This document shows, piece after piece, positions 33,412 through 40,594 of a stretch of 64,000 nt of DNA (position 1 is its first letter; every line of letters begins with the position of its first letter). This DNA comes from Bacillota bacterium. GTDB lineage: Bacteria; Bacillota; Clostridia; Christensenellales; Aristaeellaceae. The notes beneath the pieces were generated by a model. The model was not told where the DNA came from. It did no database searches and was given only the letters and a program-made list of their open reading frames with translations. Made by a program: the position numbers and the translations under genes. The stretch lies in assembly GCA_023415715.1 (NCBI GenBank), contig JAEZJP010000206.1, forward strand, positions 1-64,000, in the 5' to 3' direction.

Positions 33412-34238
33412 CGGCAAAAGGCGCCGCATTCCATGTACGCCCCAGCCGGGCCTTCAAGCACCTGTTTTTGATACTCGTTTCCCTGCTGTCCGCCTTCCCC
33501 TTTTACTGGATGGCAGTTTCCTCAACCAATATATCTACCGATGTGGTCCTTGGACGGATGCTGCCAGGATCGTACCTTTGGGAAAACATCAAAACCCTGT
33601 CTGAATCGGGAGCGCTTTTTAGGGCTTTCTCCAATTCCTGCCTATATTCCCTTGCCACTACCTTCGGCGCGCTGCTCATCAGCTCCATGGCCGGGTATGG
33701 CTTCATTGTATATCAGGATAAAGGTAAGAACTTTGTCATGGGCCTTCTGCTTCTTTCCATGATGGTTCCTACCGCCGCAACGCTGATTCCCCTATTCCGG
33801 TTTTTCAGCCAAATCGGACTGATCAATTCGGTAGCCGGGTACATGCTCCCAATGCTGGCCACCGCCTTCCTCATCTTCATGTTCAGGCAGAGCGCACACA
33901 CCTTCCCGCAGGAACTTACGCAGGCCGCCCGTATCGACGGCCTTAAGGAATTTCAGATCTTTGCGCGAATGTTCGTGCCGATCATGAAGCCCACCTATGC
34001 CGCCGCCGCCACCATCACCTTCATGAACAGCTGGAATGCCTACATGTGGCCTCTGGTGGTGCTGCAGCAGCCGGAGAAGATTACCATGCCCATCTTCGTG
34101 GCCAATTTGCAAACCGGTTACGTACTGGATTACGGCATGATCATGCTGGGGGTCACCATCACCACCCTGCCTACCTTGATCATCTTCTTTCTATTGCAAA
34201 AAAGCTTTGTGGAAGGCATATTGGGATCGCTGAAGTAA
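33408..34238 (+). CDS. sugar ABC transporter permease (MalG/UgpE type)
   Basis: The second permease of the importer, 276 residues with six hydrophobic segments. The N-terminal FLILVSLLSAFPFYWMAVSSTN is typical of the MalG branch. The EAA loop reads TQAARIDGLKEFQIFARMFVPIMKP. It ends with FFLLQKSFVEGILGSLK, the conserved MalG C-terminus (QRYFVEGLTAGAVKG-like). Its ATG overlaps the stop of the first permease. The operon then ends at a hairpin at 34245. Confidence 0.93.
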   Translation: MTAKGAAFHVRPSRAFKHLFLILVSLLSAFPFYWMAVSSTNISTDVVLGRMLPGSYLWENIKTLSESGALFRAFSNSCLYSLATTFGALLISSMAGYGFIVYQDKGKNFVMGLLLLSMMVPTAATLIPLFRFFSQIGLINSVAGYMLPMLATAFLIFMFRQSAHTFPQELTQAARIDGLKEFQIFARMFVPIMKPTYAAAATITFMNSWNAYMWPLVVLQQPEKITMPIFVANLQTGYVLDYGMIMLGVTITTLPTLIIFFLLQKSFVEGILGSLK

Positions 34239-34274
34239 AAAAAACCATGCTCCTTGCCGTATGGAAGGAGCATG
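34238..34274. terminator. shared terminator between importer operon and spore coat genes
   Basis: CCATGCTCCTT (34245-34255) pairs with AAGGAGCATGG (34264-34274). Read on the minus strand the stem is followed by seven or eight T, so it fits best as the stop of the coat-gene operon. Confidence 0.8.
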
Positions 34275-34307
34275 GCCACATTTCAGGCTATAACTTGGGA
34301 AAACCGC

Positions 34308-34556
34308 TTAGCTTTGCAGCTGCATTTTTGTCTGCCGGACCTCGTCGTCCTTTGCCATAATGGCAGGCTGGTAGTATCCTTTTGTCTGGGCCAATTTATA
34401 TAGCTCGTATTGCGATGCCTCACACTTGTCCCTGATCTGCTGAATGGTGCTGCGGAGCATGGGATTGGCACATTCAGATATGGTGTTGGCATAAACGGTG
34501 AGGCTGCTTTTCACAGAGGCCAACGCGTCGTTGACCATTGCTTTTTCCTGGAACAT
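34308..34556 (-). CDS. CotF-like spore coat protein
   Basis: An 82-residue protein of the coat F family. It has SVKSSLTVYANTISECANPMLRSTI, a four-helix ferritin-like segment. The characteristic RDKCEASQYELYKLAQTKGYYQPA then follows. Such proteins are deposited on the spore coat in Bacillota. It starts 15 bases behind its smaller paralogue and ends at the hairpin at 34245. Expression is expected in the mother cell late in sporulation (family knowledge). No SigK promoter was identified. Confidence 0.85.
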   Translation of the reverse strand: MFQEKAMVNDALASVKSSLTVYANTISECANPMLRSTIQQIRDKCEASQYELYKLAQTKGYYQPAIMAKDDEVRQTKMQLQS

Positions 34557-34571
34557 GATTCTTTCCCTCCT

Positions 34572-34757
34572 TTATTGCAGGAACGACAGCAACTGCTGCT
34601 TTGTGTTTTGAGCATCCTGGGCGGATTTCTGGAAGTAGGCTTTTATCTGCGGGTCCGTTGCCTGCTGGGCATAGGCCTGCATCTTTTGATAAGCTGTGTC
34701 ATGCGCACCGATGAGATGCCTTAGATTTTGCAGCTCAATCTGGTTCAACTGCGACAT
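34572..34757 (-). CDS. small CotF-related spore coat protein
   Basis: A 61-residue, mainly helical protein: MSQLNQIELQNLRHLIGAHDT, then KMQAYAQQATDPQIKAYFQKS, a pattern found in the N-terminal half of CotF/ferritin-like coat proteins. The start at 34757 follows GAAAGGAG. An ATG 11 codons upstream is in frame without a ribosome binding site. It forms an operon with the 82-residue coat protein. Between them the two may correspond to a split CotF. Confidence 0.78.
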   Translation of the reverse strand: MSQLNQIELQNLRHLIGAHDTAYQKMQAYAQQATDPQIKAYFQKSAQDAQNTKQQLLSFLQ

Positions 34758-34987
34758 AGTAAGGCTCCTTTCCATGTTTTGAAATTTCACTGTTAGTATT
34801 GCTTTTCAAAGACCGGTCATTCGCCTAAATGAAGATTTGGATGATTCTCATGTAAGTTTTATCAACAGACCTCATTTTTGAAATCAAAGAGGAATACAAC
34901 ACGCGGGTGCAAGAGATGGGGGGCTGACCACATTATTATTCTATGGCCCGAAAAACATGCATTGCAAGGCCTTTAATGCTAACGAAA

Positions 34988-35025
34988 ACCACCTGTCAAT
35001 AAACTTTCATTTATCAACAGGTGGT
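34988..35025 (-). terminator. terminator of the tRNA-Arg(ACG) locus
   Basis: On the minus strand ACCACCTGT and ACAGGTGGT enclose a 20-base loop and are followed by TTTTC. It lies just beyond the tRNA 3' fragment. The stretch 34758-34987 holds no gene I can support. Confidence 0.75.
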
Positions 35026-35029
35026 TATT

Positions 35030-35074
35030 TGGTGAGCCTGGCGGGATTCGAACCCACGACCTTTTGATTCGTAG
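35030..35074 (-). repeat. 3' half of tRNA-Arg(ACG): prophage attachment site
   Basis: Minus-strand sequence from CTACGAA (anticodon loop, anticodon ACG) continues through TCAAA, the variable loop AGGTC and the T arm GTGGG-TTCGAAT-CCCGC. It ends at the acceptor strand CAGGCTC, ACCA. The 5' half is missing: before CTACGAA the bases no longer pair. A tyrosine integrase starts its 3' end 33 bases away, so this is the attL/attR-type junction of the prophage. The complete tRNA should lie at the other end. Confidence 0.82.
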
Positions 35075-35106
35075 ATAAAACATCTAAGTATTCAAACCCT
35101 TATATA

Positions 35107-36357
35107 TCAAAGGGTTTTCAGCCTGAACACTTTGGGTTTACTGGCAGTTTTACTGGCAGTTGAAGAAAATTCGTTTTTCTCCAGATATTTTTCGAAAGAT
35201 GCCAGGGAACCGGCCGCCTTCATTTCGGAAAGGTGCGTGTATATTTTTAGGGTAGTGGAGGCGTTGGAGTGGCCCATCAAACGCTGCGCGGTTTTGATAT
35301 CAACGTTCGCTTCATAGAGCATTGTACAATAGGTGTGGCGCAGATCATGGCAGCGGATGTTCACAAACTTATAATTCGGGCGGTCTTCTTCTTTCACCCA
35401 GCGATAATACTTGCCCCCATTGTAGGCAACAGAAAGGCGGTAATTCACGCTGTCCCAAAGGCGGTCAAAAGCTATTTGGGTCAAGCACTTCCCTTTGGCA
35501 CTTGCAACAATAGGGCCCTTATCCTTTTTCACGGCCAAGAGCGCATTATACAAAGGCTTTACGATAGGGATTCTGCGGTATCCAGCTTTCGTTTTCGGAG
35601 GGGCGATCACGCACCTACCACCTTCAAACCTCAGGGATTTATTCACGATGATTTTTTTATATTCCCAGTCAATATCAGTTTCCCAATCAAGGGCGCAGGC
35701 TTCACCACGCCGCAGGCCGGCGAACAGCATCAGCATGGAAAAGATCCATCCACGGTGCGTATGCGGCATATCGCAGATCAGGTCCATTTCCCAATGCTCC
35801 AAAGCGCGGTGGGTATCTTCGGTACCTTCAGGCTCCTTCAGATCATCGCAAGGATTGTATAAAATGATGCGGTCCTTGCGAGCTGATTCAAAAAGAGAAA
35901 ATAGAGTATTATATGTCCGCTTGATGGTGCTCTTGGACATGCCGGAACGCAGATTCAATACCTGCTGCACATCGGTAAGCACAACATCCTTCACACGCTT
36001 TTCAATGCCCAATGTATCCACCAGCAGATTTACATCGCCCACATACGCCGCATAGGAGTTCGGTTCCACATCGGCCTTGTGGGTTTTAAGCCACTCTTTC
36101 CCCCATTGATCCACCGTTTTGCCAAGCTGAGAGACACGCAGGCCCGCTTCCAGATCGCGTTTGAAGGCATTTAGTTTTTGCTTTGCTTCGGCCTGGGTGG
36201 TGCCGTAAAACACCTTGCGGTCAGGCTTCCCATTCTCATCCTTGAAGCGCAGCTCCTTTTGAAAAAGCCCATCCTTGCGCGGAATCATGCGCTGTTTCTT
36301 TGGTTTAGCATCCTGCTGTTTTTGCGTGGGAAACTGAATGATTTTTGCTGCCGGCAT
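35107..36357 (-). CDS. int: phage tyrosine recombinase (integrase)
   Basis: A 416-residue site-specific recombinase that inserts and excises the prophage at the adjacent tRNA-Arg. An AP2-like DNA-binding N-terminus (KDGLFQKELRFKDENGKPDRK) and a SAM-like core-binding domain (residues about 75-165) precede the catalytic domain. The catalytic residues are visible: Arg216 in GLRRGE, HDLRHTY at 337-343 with Arg340, and the nucleophile Tyr373 in TTLKIYTH. A GGAGGAAGCACC box precedes the ATG. The gene ends 33 bases from the tRNA fragment. Confidence 0.96.
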   Translation of the reverse strand: MPAAKIIQFPTQKQQDAKPKKQRMIPRKDGLFQKELRFKDENGKPDRKVFYGTTQAEAKQKLNAFKRDLEAGLRVSQLGKTVDQWGKEWLKTHKADVEPNSYAAYVGDVNLLVDTLGIEKRVKDVVLTDVQQVLNLRSGMSKSTIKRTYNTLFSLFESARKDRIILYNPCDDLKEPEGTEDTHRALEHWEMDLICDMPHTHRGWIFSMLMLFAGLRRGEACALDWETDIDWEYKKIIVNKSLRFEGGRCVIAPPKTKAGYRRIPIVKPLYNALLAVKKDKGPIVASAKGKCLTQIAFDRLWDSVNYRLSVAYNGGKYYRWVKEEDRPNYKFVNIRCHDLRHTYCTMLYEANVDIKTAQRLMGHSNASTTLKIYTHLSEMKAAGSLASFEKYLEKNEFSSTASKTASKPKVFRLKTL

Positions 36358-36469
36358 GGTGCTTCCTCCTTGATTATCAGATCACAATGCCATATAATGA
36401 GATGGCAAAGCCTAGTGACGGCCGGGGATTGCAAGCCCGCTTCGGTGTAGTGACCGGAGCGGGTATTAT

Positions 36470-37000
36470 TTATTTTTCAGGAGGGTATATCACTAACATC
36501 ATTGTGTTTATTGGTGTAACAGTAAATTTGAAAATGAATCCATCTTTGTTAACCTCGCACACCTTACCAAACAGAGGGTCAGGTTCAATATTTTGAATTA
36601 GGTATACCAGTACAGCAAGAGATTTTTCAGCATTATAGCCGGAAAACGCCATCTGAAAACAAAGCATCATTTCAGTAGCTTTACTTTTCACATATGCATT
36701 GCTCGGGTCAAGAGATAACAAATATGATGTAAGGTGACCATCTGTATACGTTATGCTGAAATCAAACCCATTTGATGGGGAATAGTTCACAGTAACAATC
36801 TTACTTCCGTCTTCATTATCATTGGATTCAATTTCAAAATCCTGACTGACTGTGATTACGCCGTTTGTGTCAAGATATTTGTAGTAGTTATCAACCAAAG
36901 TCACATCATCAAGCGCAGGAAAGTTTGCTGGTTCGGCAAAGGAGACTGAAGAAAAGAGAAAAAGAAAAGCTAAGAATACCAAACAGGTTGACCTTTTCAT
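36470..37000 (-). CDS. secreted protein of unknown function
   Basis: A 176-residue protein with a signal peptide (MKRSTCLVFLAFLFLFSSVSFA). The mature part is beta-rich and acidic (ITVSQDFEIESNDNEDGSK, TVNYSPSNGFDFSITYTDGH). It includes a helical middle with YVKSKATEMMLCFQMAFSGYN. I recognise no family. It lies between the integrase and the immunity genes, a common place for lysogenic-conversion (morons) genes expressed from the prophage. A hairpin at 36436-36463 (CCCGCTTCGGT/ACCGGAGCGGG) lies beyond its end. Confidence 0.75.
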   Translation of the reverse strand: MKRSTCLVFLAFLFLFSSVSFAEPANFPALDDVTLVDNYYKYLDTNGVITVSQDFEIESNDNEDGSKIVTVNYSPSNGFDFSITYTDGHLTSYLLSLDPSNAYVKSKATEMMLCFQMAFSGYNAEKSLAVLVYLIQNIEPDPLFGKVCEVNKDGFIFKFTVTPINTMMLVIYPPEK

Positions 37001-37051
37001 ATGTACACCCCTTCTATCATCACGGCATCAAGGCCGTGGTAATCTACCTGC

Positions 37052-37213
37052 TCACCAACGGAATATCCAGAATCCATATGCCATGCGAACGACAACATAC
37101 GTCCATGCGCCGCAGCCTTCGCATAAGTCAAGATCGCCGGAAAGAATGACGTCACGTTTTGATAGGTCAGTGTTATTTAATTTGTTGTAACATTTCAAAC
37201 AGTATTCAGCCAT
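37052..37213 (-). CDS. small zinc-ribbon protein
   Basis: A 53-residue protein starting MAEYCLKCYNKLN, with a CLKC knuckle at residues 5-8 and a second pair CEGCG near residue 36. This is a typical two-knuckle zinc ribbon found beside phage repressors. The ATG at 37213 follows GGAGAAGTGATC. An in-frame start 22 codons further upstream adds only a hydrophobic non-conserved tail. The role is unknown. Confidence 0.7.
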   Translation of the reverse strand: MAEYCLKCYNKLNNTDLSKRDVILSGDLDLCEGCGAWTYVVVRMAYGFWIFRW

Positions 37214-37371
37214 GATCACTTCTCCAATCATACAGAAAAACCCTAGTTTTACACATATTAATAAACAAAATACTTTCAATATGTTGATAATTATACTACA
37301 ATACTAATACTAGAAATAGCCGGGAAGCGGGCGGTACCGATGGCCTGATGTGTGCAACCCTGGGAACGCAA

Positions 37372-37419
37372 TTGCGTAGTGAAGCGGAAAGAGGTACAAT
37401 ATACGCAAACAAGCGTTCG
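37372..37419 (+). promoter_or_regulatory. promoter with LexA-like box
   Basis: TTGCGT (37372-37377) and TACAAT (37395-37400) are 17 bases apart. At 37406-37419 lies CAAAC-AAGC-GTTCG, one base away from the Gram-positive LexA consensus CGAAC-N4-GTTCG, over the expected start point. The arrangement suggests SOS control of the next small gene. Confidence 0.5.
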
Positions 37420-37436
37420 TGTATGGAGGTACAACC

Positions 37437-37547
37437 ATGGATTATAAGGCGGCAATTATCCAGTTACTTGATAAATTCGGGGATGAGAATACGCTCCAAA
37501 GAATCTATAAATTCATTGAACGGTTGTACTGTACAATCAAGGGGTAA
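37437..37547 (+). CDS. 36-residue phage microprotein
   Basis: MDYKAAIIQLLDKFGD, then NTLQRIYKFIERLY and a short basic end. The product would be two amphipathic helices. Similar tiny proteins with IIxLLxK and IYxFIxxLY segments are common next to repressors in prophages of Bacillota; their function is unknown to me. ATGGAGGTACAACC gives the ribosome binding site. A possible LexA box in front suggests damage-inducible expression. It converges on the repressor gene. Confidence 0.7.
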   Translation: MDYKAAIIQLLDKFGDENTLQRIYKFIERLYCTIKG

Positions 37548-37552
37548 AAACT

Positions 37553-37574
37553 GCGGGCCGAATTAAAGGCCCGC
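37553..37574. terminator. terminator between microprotein and repressor (convergent)
   Basis: GCGGGCC (37553-37559) pairs with GGCCCGC (37568-37574) over an eight-base loop, followed by TTTATATATTTTTT. The stop codon of the repressor gene lies in the loop. Confidence 0.85.
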
Positions 37575-37931
37575 TTTATATATTTTTTCAATCATTTTTT
37601 TAAACATGAGCCATTCATCGTCGCCCAACTTTGCAAAGGCCTTCATAATATTCTTGGCATATTCATTTTCACCGGCCATCACTTTATCTACAAGTTCTTC
37701 ATCGGTATCAGGCGGGAGGTACATTTGGCCTATCCCGTCTTTTAACCATGCGTAGCTGACACCATAGGTAGCACATATGAGCTTTATTATTGATTCAGGA
37801 GGTACAACCCTTCCAAGCTCAATATTGCTTATTGCATCACGAGATATGCCCATCTTATTACCAAATTCAAGCTGGTTTATCTTTGGTTTCTGAGCCTTAC
37901 GTATCTCTTTTACTCTTTCGTGTATATTCAT
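37563..37931 (-). CDS. XRE-family phage repressor (CI-like)
   Basis: A 122-residue DNA-binding protein. The N-terminal helix-turn-helix reads QLEFGNKMGISRDAISNIELGR, with VVPPESIIKLICATYGVSYAWLK completing the XRE domain (residues about 5-65). A short acidic and helical C-terminal part follows, without a peptidase domain, so RecA-stimulated self-cleavage is not expected. The ATG at 37931 follows GAGGTGG; a GTG four codons earlier lies within this box. It is transcribed divergently from the early genes and should bind the repeats described at 37959-38061. Confidence 0.9.
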   Translation of the reverse strand: MNIHERVKEIRKAQKPKINQLEFGNKMGISRDAISNIELGRVVPPESIIKLICATYGVSYAWLKDGIGQMYLPPDTDEELVDKVMAGENEYAKNIMKAFAKLGDDEWLMFKKMIEKIYKAGL

Positions 37932-37958
37932 TTTATATACCACCTCTTTCAGAAAGCA

Positions 37959-38061
37959 AGTATAACAAAAATAATTGTGGTAGTCAACACAAAAATATAT
38001 AGTAATGTGTTGACACCGGAATTTTATTGTATTATAATTCGCATATCAACACATTATGTGA
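37959..38061. promoter_or_regulatory. divergent lysogeny switch: two promoters and TCAACACA operators
   Basis: The leftward repressor promoter is TTGACT (37982-37987) and TATACT (37959-37964), 17-base spacing. The rightward early promoter is TTGACA (38010-38015) and TATAAT (38033-38038), 17-base spacing. The half-site TCAACACA occurs at 37984-37991, inverted as TGTGTTGA at 38005-38012, and again at 38046-38053 within TCAACACATTATGTGA. These sites overlap both -35 boxes and the early start region. Confidence 0.8.
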
Positions 38062-38071
38062 GGTGAAAACA

Positions 38072-38209
38072 GTGGATAAGGACGAAAAACAGAAAATTCT
38101 TGAGATGCTGGAAAAGCTTCCAAAGGAAGCGCAGCAGTTTATGCTCGGATACGCGGCCGGCGTGATCGCCAAGAGCGCCGATCAAGATAACGAAAAAGAC
38201 TGCGCGTAA
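38072..38209 (+). CDS. small helical phage protein, first early gene
   Basis: A 45-residue product beginning VDKDEKQKILEMLEKLPKEA, followed by QQFMLGYAAGVIA and a charged tail. GTG is the start, with GAGGTG six bases before it. Short proteins of this pattern are often the first gene rightward of a phage repressor. The function is unknown to me. It is directly controlled by the early promoter at 38010-38038. Confidence 0.7.
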   Translation: MDKDEKQKILEMLEKLPKEAQQFMLGYAAGVIAKSADQDNEKDCA

Positions 38210-38265
38210 ACGGCCGCACTGTATCGACATTCATGATGTACACAAGAAAAGCGAGGAGGCAGAAA

Positions 38266-38577
38266 ATGAAAAAGGCATTCATGATTTCTTTGGTTATCAT
38301 CCTGATGGCAATGGCAATGACAGCCCAAGGGCAAAGCGGATTCGCTGCGGATATCAGCGGACTGGTGCAGGACCTGAACAACGGCGCAATCGCAGTGGTA
38401 GAGATCAACGGGGAAATGGTTTTCGTGGTCGACGCCGATGAAGTGAGCCTATACATCCATGATCCGAGCACAAACGAACTGCAAAGCGTGAGCGTGGATG
38501 AACTGGAAGCGCAAGGCTTCAAACTCTGCTATGTGATCTATGACGATGTGTACCAGCTGGAAGATTTGATCAACTAA
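38266..38577 (+). CDS. exported small protein of unknown function
   Basis: A 103-residue protein with a signal peptide (MKKAFMISLVIILMAMAMTAQG). An acidic mature part (ADISGLVQDLNNGAIAVVEING, DELEAQGFKLCYVIYDD) follows. No family is recognised. The ATG at 38266 follows GAGGAGGC; an in-frame start 11 codons upstream lacks a ribosome binding site. Exported early proteins of prophages sometimes alter the host surface, but nothing here proves it. Confidence 0.7.
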   Translation: MKKAFMISLVIILMAMAMTAQGQSGFAADISGLVQDLNNGAIAVVEINGEMVFVVDADEVSLYIHDPSTNELQSVSVDELEAQGFKLCYVIYDDVYQLEDLIN

Positions 38578-38624
38578 AGAAGCGGAGGACGGTGGAGGAA
38601 GTACGGAAGAAGGGAGGAACGCAC

Positions 38625-38822
38625 ATGAAACCTTTATCTACGACAAAAGCGACAGAACAAACACAAATCGAACGTTCCGCTGATGAGATGGCTAGACGTA
38701 TTGTTGAATTGGCACTTGAAAGTAAAAACGTCAACGAAGTTGTTAGGTTATCAGAAGCTCTCGTGAAACTGTCAGCAATTAATCAGAAGTTATGGCCGCT
38801 TAGCCAGATTCTGCAGAAATGA
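38625..38822 (+). CDS. small helical phage protein
   Basis: A 65-residue product: MKPLSTTKATEQTQIERS, then DEMARRIVELALESKNVNE and VRLSEALVKLSAI. It is helical and soluble, with no recognised family. GGGAGGAACGCAC precedes the ATG. A GTG 11 codons upstream is in frame and less likely. Its end overlaps the end of the minus-strand gene at 38790 by 33 bases. Confidence 0.65.
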   Translation: MKPLSTTKATEQTQIERSADEMARRIVELALESKNVNEVVRLSEALVKLSAINQKLWPLSQILQK

Positions 38823-39359
38823 TATCGCTTCCTGTAATGCTTGCGGCTTAAAAAATACCCATAAAGCGGCGAATACAACACCAGCAAGCCAATACAGACC
38901 TTGCAAAACTTTCAACACGGCGCCATCCGGGTTGGCACCCAAGGAAGCAAACGATTTAGTGGGAAGGTAAACGATAAGGCTAATCCAGTACAGGGGGTTA
39001 ATGGCATCTAAAGCACGTCCACGGTAAGTGCCGATGGCTTCATGAAACCCGGCGTAAGTACCTTGAACATGCTCCTGTATCCTGGATGGATAGTATGCAT
39101 ACATACCAATAAACCCGGATACCGCATTTCCATATCCGGTAGGTTGCGTGAGATATAAACCCTTCTCCTTCACTCCCGCTGCCTTCATCATGCGTATGGT
39201 TCTATCCTTGGACCGTGCCAGCTTCTTATCCCAGCCAGTGTCGCTTGTTGCTACCCATTTCTCGTAACTGCTGCACTGGAGAGCAAGATACCATGCGTTA
39301 GCCAGATTTATGATTCCCTTGGTAGCTACGATTATTATGGCATAAATCCACCACTGCAT
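38790..39359 (-). CDS. two-helix membrane protein of unknown function (only early gene on the minus strand)
   Basis: A 189-residue protein with a membrane segment at the N-terminus (MQWWIYAIIIVATKGIINLAN) and another near the C-terminus (VLKVLQGLYWLAGVVFAALWVFF). A soluble middle part lies between (ARSKDRTIRMMKAAGVKEKG and AVSGFIGMYAYYPSRIQEHVQG). I recognise no family. An in-frame extension of about 99 codons exists, but it runs antisense through the plus-strand genes at 39438-39656. The ATG at 39359, with AAGGGAG upstream, is therefore preferred. Its opposite orientation inside an early operon suggests a moron-type gene expressed in the lysogen. Confidence 0.65.
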   Translation of the reverse strand: MQWWIYAIIIVATKGIINLANAWYLALQCSSYEKWVATSDTGWDKKLARSKDRTIRMMKAAGVKEKGLYLTQPTGYGNAVSGFIGMYAYYPSRIQEHVQGTYAGFHEAIGTYRGRALDAINPLYWISLIVYLPTKSFASLGANPDGAVLKVLQGLYWLAGVVFAALWVFFKPQALQEAISFLQNLAKRP

Positions 39360-39437
39360 TATACACAACTCCCTTCTGTCCCAAATAATACCACGGATAG
39401 ATGGGACAAGCAAGGACACCAACGGAGGCGGTACCGG

Positions 39438-39653
39438 ATGGGCTGCCAATATGTGAACTTCATCCCCTGGGGCCGGGACGATGGGGCCGAACAATGCAAA
39501 CTGGACGGCCAACAATGCGACAGATTGCAGCAGGGTCAATGCCGGTTTAAGCAGGTGAATGAAAAAAGCAAGCAGGGAGGCGCAGCGCATGAACGATCCT
39601 TTGGAAGGATGGCCGACGATGATGAGCATCAATACGCTGGCCGACCTGCTTGA
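39438..39653 (+). CDS. small Cys-containing phage protein
   Basis: A 71-residue product, MGCQYVNFIPWGRDDGAEQC with further Cys residues in GQQCDRLQQGQC, possibly metal binding. A GGAGGCGGTACCGG sequence precedes the ATG. Its last 65 bases overlap the start of the next gene in another frame, and its C-terminus is low in complexity. The true end may therefore be misread. Moderate to low certainty. Confidence 0.45.
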   Translation: MGCQYVNFIPWGRDDGAEQCKLDGQQCDRLQQGQCRFKQVNEKSKQGGAAHERSFGRMADDDEHQYAGRPA

Positions 39654-39810
39654 CATCAGCTATGACACAGCACGGAAGCATGTACAGGATATGCCGCATA
39701 CCAACGTCGGGTTCGGGACGCAACGGGAGAACCTGCGGGTGAGCAAAGAAGCGGTGCGGGCCAGGTTCTTCCCGGAGACGGTCAAGGCGAATCTTCGGAT
39801 TGTGAGGTAG
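39589..39810 (+). CDS. helix-turn-helix DNA-binding protein (excisionase-like)
   Basis: A 73-residue product, MNDPLEGWPTMMSINTLADL, followed by LDISYDTARKHVQDMPHTN, a winged-helix MerR/Xis-type fold with the recognition helix DTARKHVQ. The basic C-terminus ends VKANLRIVR. The ATG at 39589 follows GGGAGGCGCAGCGC; an ATG ten codons earlier is possible. It could serve excision or regulation of early genes. Confidence 0.7.
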   Translation: MNDPLEGWPTMMSINTLADLLDISYDTARKHVQDMPHTNVGFGTQRENLRVSKEAVRARFFPETVKANLRIVR

Positions 39811-39814
39811 GGGC

Positions 39815-39985
39815 ATGGAATTCTTGCAGTTGACACCGGAAGCGCAAAAACATGCGTATCAGGGGTACGTGAAGGCCATGGATGATGATCTGAACCGGGA
39901 TCATGTGGTGTCTATGGAGGCCTACGGGCAGGAAGCCAACTGGGACGGGCTGGACTTTGATGCAGACGGGAACGCCATACCGTAA
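39815..39985 (+). CDS. small acidic phage protein
   Basis: A 56-residue product, MEFLQLTPEAQKHAYQGYVK, then AMDDDLNRDHVVSME and an acidic end. It starts four bases after the previous stop, with GAGGTAGGGGC as the ribosome binding site. The function is unknown. Confidence 0.6.
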   Translation: MEFLQLTPEAQKHAYQGYVKAMDDDLNRDHVVSMEAYGQEANWDGLDFDADGNAIP

Positions 39986-40026
39986 AAACCCTGAAATCCA
40001 TGAAAGGGTGGCAGTGAAGGACTGGA

Positions 40027-40092
40027 CCTCCTACCGCCGCCTGCGGGCGGCACCTTCCCCTCCAGGGGAAGGCTTTGGGGAAAACGGTGAGT
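40027..40092. repeat. paired-hairpin interspersed repeat, single unit
   Basis: The unit ACCTCCTACC leads into two adjacent palindromes, GCCGCCTGCGGGCGGC (40036-40051) and CCTTCCCCTCCAGGGGAAGG (40053-40072), then CTTTGGGG. The same unit occurs twice at 41944-42045 and twice at 48515-48621. Confidence 0.85.
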
Positions 40093-40152
40093 GAAGGCCA
40101 CCGATGATATAAACGGATTATCGGCCAAGTACAAAAGAAAGGAGGCGAAGGC

Positions 40153-40326
40153 ATGCAGAGCGCGCTTCCGCTATTCATTATCCCGGGCGCCGTGCAGCTG
40201 GCCCCGCCGTTCCCACTCCTGCGGCCGGAGCCGGATCAGCGCCGGCGAGTGATCAATCATCCTCCCTTCGAAGAGCAGAACCGCCCTTATGCTATTCGTT
40301 TCACCGTTTGCGCCACGGGAGGCTAG
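40153..40326 (+). CDS. possible small phage protein, 57 residues
   Basis: Begins MQSALPLFIIPGAVQLAP and is rich in Pro and Arg. Support comes from AAGGAGGCGAAGGC eight bases before the ATG and from its place in a colinear run of genes. Composition is unlike a folded protein, so it may be spurious. Apart from it I see no gene between 39986 and 40594. Confidence 0.35.
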   Translation: MQSALPLFIIPGAVQLAPPFPLLRPEPDQRRRVINHPPFEEQNRPYAIRFTVCATGG

Positions 40327-40594
40327 GTACGCAGTAAGGAGTGAACGGGAAGAATGATATCCCGCCATGGCGCTCCCTTTGCCGGGCGGGTGAAAGCCTC
40401 CGCCACGCGGAGGACGCAGCGAGAACCACAACCATCAGCTGATGTAGGAAGTGAAGGCCCATGAAGAAGCTGACAAACAAGTAGAGAAAAAGGAACCAGC
40501 CAGCGGGCCTGACGGCCCAAACGATCTTCAAAATGTACAAGTCCCCGCCGCCATACAACATGACGGCGGGGATAAAACAAGAGGAGGGTCAACG

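Noticed and set aside
34840..34930. Possible remnant of a coding gene (a short frame ending EEYNTRVQEMGG) next to the att site
   Set aside because: Too short and no recognised family, so it cannot be distinguished from chance.
36436..36463. Hairpin between integrase and secreted-protein genes as integrase terminator
   Set aside because: It lies upstream of the integrase on its strand, and its T-rich side fits only plus-strand transcription, for which no gene is seen here.
39360..39656. N-terminal extension of the minus-strand membrane protein to 288 residues
   Set aside because: The extension runs antisense to two plus-strand genes and lacks membrane protein character. A ribosome binding site supports the start at 39359.
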